Shown here piece after piece: positions 41,592-49,090 of a DNA stretch of 64,000 bases. The notes beneath the pieces were generated by a model. The model was given only the letters and a program-made list of their open reading frames with translations, had not been told where the DNA came from and did no database searches. The position numbers and the translations under genes were made by a program. Source of the DNA: Coprococcus phoceensis. GTDB taxonomy: Bacteria; Bacillota; Clostridia; Lachnospirales; Lachnospiraceae. The stretch lies in contig NZ_FNWC01000005.1 of assembly GCF_900104635.1 (NCBI RefSeq), positions 88,501 through 152,500 on the forward strand. The letters run 5' to 3'. How positions within the stretch are numbered: position 1 is the stretch's first letter; each line of letters opens with the position of its first letter.

Positions 41592-41742
41592 AAAAAAGAA
41601 CCTACGCCTATGGCGAAGGTTCAAAAAGGGCAGACTTATCTTGATAAGTCTGATCGGTCTTTTATTCGGTCCGCCTTTTTACTCAGGTATCAGAAAGAAA
41701 AATCTGCCCTTTGTAATTAGTACGTATGTTATGAAAAGTATA
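41592..41742 (-). promoter_or_regulatory. Structured leader with promoter and terminator before the hyd operon (candidate riboswitch)
   Basis: The promoter on the minus strand is TTGTAC (41765-41760), 17 bp, TATACT (41742-41737). The leader closes with P1, AAAGGGCAGA (41712-41703) pairing TCTGCCCTTT (41634-41625). Inside are a TCTGAT/ATCAGA helix, CCT/AGG and CGG/CCG hairpins, and an AGACTTATC/ATAAGTCT hairpin. Next comes an intrinsic terminator (GAACCT...AGGTTC plus six T, 41622-41592), and immediately the ribosome binding site. P1 and the terminator nearly abut. The class is not assigned. Confidence 0.7.
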
Positions 41743-41864
41743 GCATATACGCAAGAAAGGTACAATGCTCGATTTGGTTTTTAAGAAACATTCCAAACAT
41801 TGAAAATATCATCTGATAGTGCTATGGTAGTTAGGAATGCTAGAAAAAAGAAAAGAGTGATACT

Positions 41865-42563
41865 ATGAATATACAAGGACTGCAAAAGCTGACACTTTTA
41901 GACTATCCGGGAAAGGTGGCGTGCACAATCTTTACTTCGGGTTGCAATTTTAGATGTCCGTTCTGCCATAATGCGCCGCTCGTTCTTGGGACAGGACAGA
42001 CAGAAAAGTATCCGGAAGAAGAGATTTTTACATTTTTGAAAAAGCGGCAGGGAATTTTGGACGGTGTCTGTGTAAGCGGAGGAGAACCATTGCTCCAAAA
42101 TGATATTGAGCGATTTCTTGAACAAGTCAAAGAACTTGGATTTTTGGTAAAACTGGATACGAATGGGAGTTTTCCAAAGAAGTTGAAAAGTCTTGTTCAA
42201 AATGGACTGGCAGACTACGTTGCGATGGACATTAAGAATAGTAAAAGACAATACTGTAAGACAGCCGGAATCGAAGAAAGCAGGGAACTGATGGAACGGA
42301 TACAGGAAAGCGTGGCATTTTTATTGGGACACCCGGTTGCATATGAGTTTCGAACAACGGTAATTCAAGAATATCATACGAGGGAATCGTTTGAAGAAAT
42401 TGGACGGTGGATACGGGGGGCTGAAAAATATTTTTTGCAGTCTTTTGTGGACTCAGGAGAGTTGATCGGTGATGAGATAAACGGATGCGAAAAGGCAGAA
42501 ATGCAGGCGTTTGCGGAGGTTATAAGACCCTATGTTTCAAACGTAGAACTGCGTGGTATATAA
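41865..42563 (+). CDS. nrdG: Anaerobic ribonucleoside-triphosphate reductase activating protein
   Basis: 232 residues. It is a radical-SAM activase with FTSGCNFRCPFCHNAPLV (CxxxCxxC cluster), VCVSGGEPLLQ and VKLDTNGSFP, in the longer NrdG form of about 230 residues. It installs the glycyl radical on NrdD. The ribosome binding site is weak (AAGAGTGATACT). It lies 119 bp before nrdD, and the gap contains paired NrdR-like boxes, so nrdD has its own control. Confidence 0.93.
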   Translation: MNIQGLQKLTLLDYPGKVACTIFTSGCNFRCPFCHNAPLVLGTGQTEKYPEEEIFTFLKKRQGILDGVCVSGGEPLLQNDIERFLEQVKELGFLVKLDTNGSFPKKLKSLVQNGLADYVAMDIKNSKRQYCKTAGIEESRELMERIQESVAFLLGHPVAYEFRTTVIQEYHTRESFEEIGRWIRGAEKYFLQSFVDSGELIGDEINGCEKAEMQAFAEVIRPYVSNVELRGI

Positions 42564-42604
42564 CAATATATAGGAATGTAAAACTAAAAATACACAATAT
42601 ATGG
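42563..42604 (+). promoter_or_regulatory. NrdR-like box pair upstream of nrdD
   Basis: ACAATATATAG begins at 42563 and ACAATATATGG at 42594, 31 bp apart. The paired boxes about 31-32 bp apart are the known NrdR operator geometry. They lie between nrdG and nrdD. Confidence 0.65.
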
Positions 42605-42682
42605 TTTTCTGGTGCTATTGACGCACGTTTCACACAGTGCTACAATGGGTTCATGATTTGTAAATGATGGAGGTTGAGATAG

Positions 42683-45049
42683 ATGTATCAGGTGACAAAA
42701 AGAGACGGGAAAATAACTGATTTTCATTTGAAAAAAATTGTAGCTGCGATCACGAAAGCATTTGAAGCACAGGAAAAAGCGATCCATCCGGATATTATCG
42801 ACATGCTTGCCTTAAAAGTGACGGCAGATTTTGAGCCGAAGATTCAGGAGAATCTCATTCGAGTAGAAGATATACAGGACAGTGTGGAGTCTGTGCTGAT
42901 TCAATCGGGTTACGGAGATGTAGCAAAAGGGTATATTTTGTACCGCAAACAACGTGAAAAAATTCGGAATATGAAATCAACTGTGCTTGATTACAAAGAA
43001 ATTGTGGATAACTATGTAAATATCAATGATTGGCGTGTAAAAGAGAACTCGACAGTGACCTATTCTGTGGGTGGATTGATCTTAAGCAACTCAGGAGCCA
43101 TTACAGCAAATTACTGGCTCTCAGAGATTTATGACGAAGAAATAGGAAATGCACATAGAAATGCAGACATTCACATCCATGATCTGTCGATGCTGACAGG
43201 GTATTGTGCAGGCTGGTCTTTAAAACAGCTGATTCAGGAAGGTCTCGGAGGCGTGGGAGGAAAGATCACATCGGCTCCGGCGAAACATCTTTCCACGCTT
43301 TGCAATCAGATGGTAAATTTCCTTGGAATCATGCAGAATGAGTGGGCAGGAGCGCAGGCATTTTCTTCGTTTGATACCTATCTGGCACCGTTTGTCAAAG
43401 CGGATCAGCTGAATTATAAGCAGGTGAAAAAATGTATTGAGTCATTTATATATGGTGTAAATACACCGAGCAGATGGGGAACACAGTCTCCGTTTACAAA
43501 CATCACGCTGGACTGGACGGTGCCAAATGATCTGGCAGAGCTTCCGGCGATTGTTGGTGGAAAAGAGATGGATTTTAAATATAAAGACTGTAAAAAAGAA
43601 ATGGATATGGTGAATAAGGCATTTATTGAGATTATGATTGAGGGAGATGCTGACGGAAGAGGATTCCAGTATCCAATACCTACCTATTCTATCACGAAAG
43701 ATTTTGACTGGTCAGACACGGAGAACAATCAATTACTGTTTGAAATGACATCAAAATACGGAACACCTTATTTTTCCAATTATGTAAACAGTGACATGGA
43801 GCCAAGTGATGTCAGAAGTATGTGCTGCCGTTTGCGTCTGGATCTTCGGGAACTTCGGAAAAAATCAGGGGGGTATTTCGGAAGCGGGGAGAGTACAGGG
43901 TCAGTCGGAGTTGTGACGATCAATCTCCCAAGAATCGCCTATTTGTCGAATGATGAAGCGGAATTTTACAGAAGACTGGATCATCTGATGGATATTGCGG
44001 CACGTTCTTTAAGTATAAAACGTACCATTATTACAAAGCTTTTGAATGAAGGATTGTATCCATATACGAAAAAATATCTTGGTACGTTTGACAATCATTT
44101 TTCAACGATCGGTCTGATCGGAATGAATGAAGCAGGCCTGAATGCAAAGTGGCTGCGGGCAGATATGACACATGAAAAAACACAGGAGTTTGCCAAAAAT
44201 GTGTTGAATCACATGAGAGAACGACTTTCGGATTATCAGGAAGAATACGGGGATCTCTACAATTTGGAGGCGACACCGGCAGAATCCACAACGTATCGTC
44301 TTGCAAAACATGACAGAGATCAATTCCCGGATATCATCACAGCGGCGGAAGACTGTGGAACGCCTTATTATACGAATAGTTCCCACCTCCCGGTTGGATA
44401 CACAGAAGATATTTTTGAGGCGCTTGATATACAGGATGAGATGCAGACATTGTATACTTCAGGAACTGTTTTTCATGCATTTTTAGGAGAGAAACTTCCA
44501 AACTGGAGATCAGCGGCGGCGCTTGTGCGCAAGATTTCCGAAAATTACAAACTGCCGTATTATACCATATCACCGACCTATTCTATCTGTAGGGAACACG
44601 GTTATCTGACAGGGGAACAATATACTTGTCCGATTTGCGGAAAGACGACAGAAGTGTACAGCCGTATCACGGGATATTACCGTCCGGTGCAGAACTGGAA
44701 TGACGGAAAGCTTCAGGAATTCAAAGAAAGAAAAGTATACGATATTACGAAATCACATCTGAAAGTGAGAACAGAGGCGGCAAAGGAGATTATTGCAGAA
44801 GAAAATGTATCGGTGGAAGAGACAAAAACGTTGCTGTTTACAACGAAGACTTGTCCGAATTGCAAGGTAGCAGGATTTATGCTGGATCAGGCACATGTGG
44901 AATATGAAAAAATCGATGCAGAAGAATCGATGGATCTTGTAGAAAAATATGGAGTCCGTCAAGCTCCGACGTTGATTGTGCTTGGAAAAGATGGAATAAA
45001 AAAATTGACGAATACGTCAGAAATTAAAAAGTATACAGAAGAGATGTAG
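42683..45049 (+). CDS. nrdD: Anaerobic ribonucleoside-triphosphate reductase with C-terminal thioredoxin-like domain
   Basis: 788 residues. An ATP-cone (residues about 3-95, VTKRDGKITDFHLKKIV) is followed by the NrdD barrel. A CPICGKTTEVYSRITGYYRP segment holds the zinc cysteines and the glycyl-radical region (GYYRPVQNWNDGK). The last 80 or so residues add a glutaredoxin/thioredoxin-like domain with TKTCPNCKV and GVRQAPTLIV. It reduces NTPs to dNTPs without oxygen; the fused domain could supply or recycle reducing power. ATGGAGGTTGAGATAG precedes the ATG. Confidence 0.95.
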   Translation: MYQVTKRDGKITDFHLKKIVAAITKAFEAQEKAIHPDIIDMLALKVTADFEPKIQENLIRVEDIQDSVESVLIQSGYGDVAKGYILYRKQREKIRNMKSTVLDYKEIVDNYVNINDWRVKENSTVTYSVGGLILSNSGAITANYWLSEIYDEEIGNAHRNADIHIHDLSMLTGYCAGWSLKQLIQEGLGGVGGKITSAPAKHLSTLCNQMVNFLGIMQNEWAGAQAFSSFDTYLAPFVKADQLNYKQVKKCIESFIYGVNTPSRWGTQSPFTNITLDWTVPNDLAELPAIVGGKEMDFKYKDCKKEMDMVNKAFIEIMIEGDADGRGFQYPIPTYSITKDFDWSDTENNQLLFEMTSKYGTPYFSNYVNSDMEPSDVRSMCCRLRLDLRELRKKSGGYFGSGESTGSVGVVTINLPRIAYLSNDEAEFYRRLDHLMDIAARSLSIKRTIITKLLNEGLYPYTKKYLGTFDNHFSTIGLIGMNEAGLNAKWLRADMTHEKTQEFAKNVLNHMRERLSDYQEEYGDLYNLEATPAESTTYRLAKHDRDQFPDIITAAEDCGTPYYTNSSHLPVGYTEDIFEALDIQDEMQTLYTSGTVFHAFLGEKLPNWRSAAALVRKISENYKLPYYTISPTYSICREHGYLTGEQYTCPICGKTTEVYSRITGYYRPVQNWNDGKLQEFKERKVYDITKSHLKVRTEAAKEIIAEENVSVEETKTLLFTTKTCPNCKVAGFMLDQAHVEYEKIDAEESMDLVEKYGVRQAPTLIVLGKDGIKKLTNTSEIKKYTEEM

Positions 45050-45067
45050 AACATAGGAGGAGACAAG

Positions 45068-45862
45068 ATGAAATTAGGGTTTATAGGATGTGGCAATATG
45101 GCAAATGCCATGATAGCCGGGATTATTGGAAATGGAATCTGCAAGGCAGAGGAGATTATCGGGACGGCAAAATCAGAGGCAAGCAGAGTACGTGTGAACA
45201 AAGAGTTTGGAATTTATATGACAGAGGATAACAAAGAAGCAGCAGAAAAAGCAGATGTGATTGTACTTTCTGTGAAACCACAGTTTTATGAAGAGGTTAT
45301 CTGTGAGATTAAAGATGTTATGAAAGATAATCAGATTGTAGTGACGATCGCACCTGGAAAAACGCTTGCGTGGCTGGAAGAAAAATTCGGTAAACCGGTG
45401 AAACTCGTGAGAACAATGCCAAACACACCGGCAATGGTTCAGGAAGGAATGACAGGTGTCTGCAAAAATACATATGTGACAGAGAGCGAGATGGAGCATG
45501 TATGCGATATTTTACGCGGATTTGGAGAAGTAGAAATTATTCCGGAGAGATTGATTGATGCAGTCGTAACGGTAAGCGGAAGTTCTCCGGCATATGTGTT
45601 TATGATGATTGAGGCGATGGCAGACGCAGCAGTCGCAGAAGGAATGCCAAGAAAGCAGGCATATAAATTTGCGGCGAAAGCAGTGATGGGAAGCGCGAAG
45701 ATGGTTCTTGAGACAGGGAAACATCCGGGAGAATTGAAAGATATGGTATGCTCTCCTGCGGGGACAACGATTGAGGCAGTGAAAGTGCTGGAGGCAGCAG
45801 GATTCAGGAGTGCTTTGATGGAAGCGATGGAAGTGTGCGCGGAAAAATCCAGAAATATGTAA
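45068..45862 (+). CDS. proC: Pyrroline-5-carboxylate reductase
   Basis: 264 residues, full length. The N-terminal Rossmann fold is FIGCGNMANAMIAGI; VKLVRTMPNTPAMVQEGMTG and VTVSGSSPAYVFMMIEAMAD (substrate site) and CSPAGTTIEAVKVLE are diagnostic. It makes proline from P5C with NAD(P)H. The ribosome binding site is ATAGGAGGAGACAAG, 18 bp after nrdD. A strong terminator follows. Confidence 0.97.
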   Translation: MKLGFIGCGNMANAMIAGIIGNGICKAEEIIGTAKSEASRVRVNKEFGIYMTEDNKEAAEKADVIVLSVKPQFYEEVICEIKDVMKDNQIVVTIAPGKTLAWLEEKFGKPVKLVRTMPNTPAMVQEGMTGVCKNTYVTESEMEHVCDILRGFGEVEIIPERLIDAVVTVSGSSPAYVFMMIEAMADAAVAEGMPRKQAYKFAAKAVMGSAKMVLETGKHPGELKDMVCSPAGTTIEAVKVLEAAGFRSALMEAMEVCAEKSRNM

Positions 45863-45871
45863 AAAAATAAA

Positions 45872-45913
45872 AGCCTGCCCTAACGCGTTTGAGTTGTTAG
45901 GGCAGGCTCTTTT
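45872..45913. terminator. Bidirectional terminator between proC and tetR
   Basis: AGCCTGCCCTAAC pairs perfectly with GTTAGGGCAGGCT, with A/T runs on both sides. Confidence 0.92.
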
Positions 45914-46517
45914 ATACGACAAAAATACTATCCAAATAGTGAGACAGGGAACGTCTCATATTCCCTTCAAAATCAGCATCTCCATTTCTCATCGCCCATT
46001 CAAATACATTTCCGATGACAATCATACGGATATCTGTGGTGATTTCCTCGATTTTCAAATTCAATTGAATCGCATTGGCTTCTAAAGCTCGTTCTAAATA
46101 ATGCTGAACAGTGACGATTGGGTATGGACGCTCGGTACGAATCGTAGGGTTTAACGCCTGATTGTGCGGAGTGTAATATCCCGCCATAAATTCCACGCCA
46201 AGTTCCTTACAATATTTCACATAATTTAAGTAGACATGAATGATCGTTTCTTTTGCATCCTCTTTATTTTTAGGCAGTTCTAAACGATCCGGATCGATGC
46301 TTGGCTGGTCTTCAATATAATAGGAAAGCAGATCATCTTTTGTTTTAAAGTGATGATAAAAGCTTCCGTTGGAAACGCCCGCTTCCTCGCAAATATTTTT
46401 TATGGAAAGTTCTTCGTAGCCGCTTTTTTGTAAAATACGTTTTGCAGCCTGGAAGATACGCTCTTTTGTCTCTTTTGATTTTCTCTGTTGTTTTGACAAT
46501 TCTACAGGTTCTTTCAT
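45912..46517 (-). CDS. TetR/AcrR-family regulator
   Basis: 201 residues. The HTH at residues 13-60 reads RIFQAAKRILQKSGYEELSI, KNICEEAGVSNGSFYHHFKT. The C-terminal ligand domain is divergent and gives no clue to inducer. AAGGAGGGAAAAC precedes the ATG. It is monocistronic on the minus strand downstream of thrS, with its own 117-bp intergenic region. Targets are unknown. Confidence 0.9.
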   Translation of the reverse strand: MKEPVELSKQQRKSKETKERIFQAAKRILQKSGYEELSIKNICEEAGVSNGSFYHHFKTKDDLLSYYIEDQPSIDPDRLELPKNKEDAKETIIHVYLNYVKYCKELGVEFMAGYYTPHNQALNPTIRTERPYPIVTVQHYLERALEANAIQLNLKIEEITTDIRMIVIGNVFEWAMRNGDADFEGNMRRSLSHYLDSIFVV

Positions 46518-46587
46518 GTTTTCCCTCCTTCATTCAATGACAGATTTGTATGAAGTATACCATAACTTCTTATAAAAAACAAGAAAA

Positions 46588-46612
46588 CCGAGCATACTCT
46601 GTTTCTGCTCGG
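46588..46612 (-). terminator. Intrinsic terminator after thrS
   Basis: On the minus strand CCGAGCA pairs with TGCTCGG, followed by TTTTCTTGTTTT. Confidence 0.85.
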
Positions 46613-46634
46613 CTCCTTGTTGATAAAAATTAAT

Positions 46635-48599
46635 TTATTTCTGATCTTCCTGCACTTCGATTTTACGAATCTCTTTTGTGCGGATTTCTTTACAAATATC
46701 ATTGATAAATGTATCCAAAGGTTTTTGGCCTTCATCGCCTAAATATCTGCTTCGTACAGATACAACGCCTTCTTCTTCCTCTTTTGCTCCGACAACAAGC
46801 ATGTAAGGAACGCGATCGAGACGTGTCTCACGAATTTTGTAACCAATTTTTTCAGCACGTTCGTCAACTGTGCATTTTACGCCGTTGCCACGTAATTCGT
46901 TAGCAACTTTGTTTGCATAATCGTGATATTTCTCTGAAATAGGAAGTACACGAACCTGTTCTGGACAAAGCCATGTCGGGAATAAGCCGGCATATTTTTC
47001 AATCAGCCATGCAAGTGTTCTCTCGTAGCATCCCATTGCAGTACGATGGATGATGTATGGACGTTTCTTTTCGCCGTCTTTGTCTACAAATGTCATGTCA
47101 AAACGTTCTGCAAGGAACATATCCAACTGAATTGTAATCATAGTATCTTCTTTGCCGTAAACATTTTTTGCCTGAATGTCAAGTTTTGGTCCGTAGAATG
47201 CAGCCTCACCTGTCTCTTCTGTGTAGTTGATTTCAAGATGGTCTAACATTTTACGCATAACATCTTCTACTTCATCCCACATTTCTCTTGTTCCAAGATA
47301 TTTATCCATATTGTCAGGATCTGCAAGAGAGAGACGATATGTTACATCTTCTTCCACACCGAGTGTTGTCAGACAGTATTTTGCAAGATCGACACAGCCT
47401 TTGAATTCATCTTCTACCTGATCAGGGCGGATCACAAGATGTCCTTCAGAAATTGTAAACTGTCTTACACGAGTCAATCCGTGCATTTCTCCGGAATCTT
47501 CATTTCTGAATAAAGTAGAAGTCTCACCGTAACGGCATGGCAGATCTCGGTAGCTCTTCTGGCTTTGTTTATATACATAATACTGGAAAGGGCATGTCAT
47601 CGGACGAAGTGCGAATACTTCTTCGCCTTCTTTTTCTTCATCTCCAAGAACGAACATTCCTTCTTTATAATGTCCCCAGTGATCGGAAATGACATATAAA
47701 TCTTTTTTTGCCATAAGCGGTGTCTTTGTTCTCATATAACCGCGGCGTTCTTCTTCATCTTCAATCCATCTTTGCATTGTCTGGACCATAGCAGCACCTT
47801 TTGGCATCAAAAGAGGAAGTCCCTGTCCGATGACATCAACAGTTGTGAACAGTTCCATCTCACGGCCAAGTTTGTTGTGGTCGCGCTTTTTGATGTCTTC
47901 CAAATGTTCCATATGTGCTTTTAATTCATCTTTTTTCGAATACGCAGTTCCGTAAATACGAGTCAGCATTTTATTGTTTTCATTTCCTCTCCAGTAAGCA
48001 CCGGAAGAAGAAATCAGTTTGAATGCTTTGACACCTTTGGTGCTCATCAAGTGAGGTCCGGCGCAAAGATCAACAAATTCACCTTGTCTGTAGAATGAAA
48101 TCACAGAATCTTCAGGAAGATCGTTGATCAATTCCACTTTATAAGGTTCCCCTTTTTCTTCCATAAGTGCGATCGCTTCAGCACGAGGAAGTTCGAAACG
48201 TTCAATTTTAGCACCTTCTTTGATGATCTTTTTCATCTCTTTTTCAATTGTCTCTAAATCTTCGTTTGAAAATGGTGCATGTTCAAAATCATAATAGTAT
48301 CCAGTATCGATGGAAGGTCCGATTGCAAGTTTTGCCTCCGGATATAATCTCTTTACTGCCTCTGCAAGAACATGAGATGCCGTGTGACGAAGTGCGGCAA
48401 GCCCTTTCTCGTCGTTTGCAGTCAAAATGTTCAGTTCACAGTCTTCTGATACAACTGTTCTTAAATCTACAACTTCTCCATTTACCTCTCCGGCGCAAGC
48501 TGCTCTCGCAAGCCCCTCGCTGATATCAAGTGCAATTTCATATACTGATTTGCTCTCTGCATATTCCTTTACGGAACCATCTTTTAATGTAATTTTCAT
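46635..48599 (-). CDS. thrS: Threonyl-tRNA synthetase
   Basis: 654 residues from the ATG at 48599; AAAGGAGA is 11 nt upstream, while an in-frame ATG at 48608 touches that site. The domains are TGS (residues 1-60), editing (HTASHVLAEAVKRL and an HxxxH zinc-like site), the class II catalytic core (PMTCPFQYYVYKQSQKSYRD; PYIIHRTAMGCYERTLAWLI, motif 3) and anticodon-binding (PEQVRVLPISEKYHDYA). It is full length and controlled by the T-box leader upstream. Confidence 0.97.
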   Translation of the reverse strand: MKITLKDGSVKEYAESKSVYEIALDISEGLARAACAGEVNGEVVDLRTVVSEDCELNILTANDEKGLAALRHTASHVLAEAVKRLYPEAKLAIGPSIDTGYYYDFEHAPFSNEDLETIEKEMKKIIKEGAKIERFELPRAEAIALMEEKGEPYKVELINDLPEDSVISFYRQGEFVDLCAGPHLMSTKGVKAFKLISSSGAYWRGNENNKMLTRIYGTAYSKKDELKAHMEHLEDIKKRDHNKLGREMELFTTVDVIGQGLPLLMPKGAAMVQTMQRWIEDEEERRGYMRTKTPLMAKKDLYVISDHWGHYKEGMFVLGDEEKEGEEVFALRPMTCPFQYYVYKQSQKSYRDLPCRYGETSTLFRNEDSGEMHGLTRVRQFTISEGHLVIRPDQVEDEFKGCVDLAKYCLTTLGVEEDVTYRLSLADPDNMDKYLGTREMWDEVEDVMRKMLDHLEINYTEETGEAAFYGPKLDIQAKNVYGKEDTMITIQLDMFLAERFDMTFVDKDGEKKRPYIIHRTAMGCYERTLAWLIEKYAGLFPTWLCPEQVRVLPISEKYHDYANKVANELRGNGVKCTVDERAEKIGYKIRETRLDRVPYMLVVGAKEEEEGVVSVRSRYLGDEGQKPLDTFINDICKEIRTKEIRKIEVQEDQK

Positions 48600-48625
48600 A
48601 ATAATCATCTCTCCTTTTTTAATTT

Positions 48626-48682
48626 GGGGACGTAGGAAAATTGAATTTTACTACGTCCCTAATTGACAAATGCCCTGTCCCT
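48626..48682. repeat. REP-like palindromic repeat, copy 2
   Basis: GGGGACGTAGGAAAA pairs with TTTTACTACGTCCCT, followed by AATTGACAA and GCCCTGTCCCTAA, nearly identical to 40174-40234. It lies between the T-box terminator and the thrS ribosome binding site, inside the thrS mRNA leader. Confidence 0.85.
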
Positions 48683-48699
48683 AAACGTAAAATGAAACG

Positions 48700-48945
48700 A
48701 AAAAAATCCCTTGTAATGAATTTCATTACAAGGGACGAGTTCTCTTTACTCGCGGTTCCACCCAAATTGTACTGGCAAATACCAGAACCACTCAACTGAT
48801 TATAACGGAATCACCGGACTGTTTTGCAGCCACTCCGAGGTAGTTTTCAGATGTTTCCGCAATAAGAGGCTTCCAGCCTGCGACCTCTCTCTCTGTATCC
48901 TTTCACATCTTACTCGTCTCATCAACGTGTTTTCTGTTTCTATAT
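48700..48945 (-). ncRNA. T-box leader of thrS
   Basis: On the minus strand the T-box sequence TGGAACCGCG lies at 48760-48751. The terminator hairpin (48734-48708, CCCTTGTAATGAA with its complement) is followed by seven T. A stem-I region upstream contains AACTACCTCGG, with a threonine specifier ACC at 48841-48839. Uncharged tRNA-Thr would favour antitermination and thrS expression. The minus-strand promoter is TTGACA (48978-48973), 16 bp, TATAAT (48956-48951). Confidence 0.93.
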
Positions 48946-48971
48946 CCCCTATTATAACATTGGAAAATGAT

Positions 48972-49000
48972 TTGTCAATGACTGGATTTTTGGATATAAT
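48972..49000 (+). promoter_or_regulatory. tex promoter, -35 overlapping the thrS -35
   Basis: TTGTCA (48972-48977), 17 bp, TATAAT (48995-49000). The divergent thrS promoter uses TTGACA on the other strand at 48978-48973, so the two -35 boxes share five bases. Confidence 0.75.
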
Positions 49001-49090
49001 AGTTACAGTTCACATATCAGTCGATCGCAAAAGCAGCATAGAGAGTGTGAACAATAATGTATCATGCGTAGAACAGAGAGGATTTTAGAA

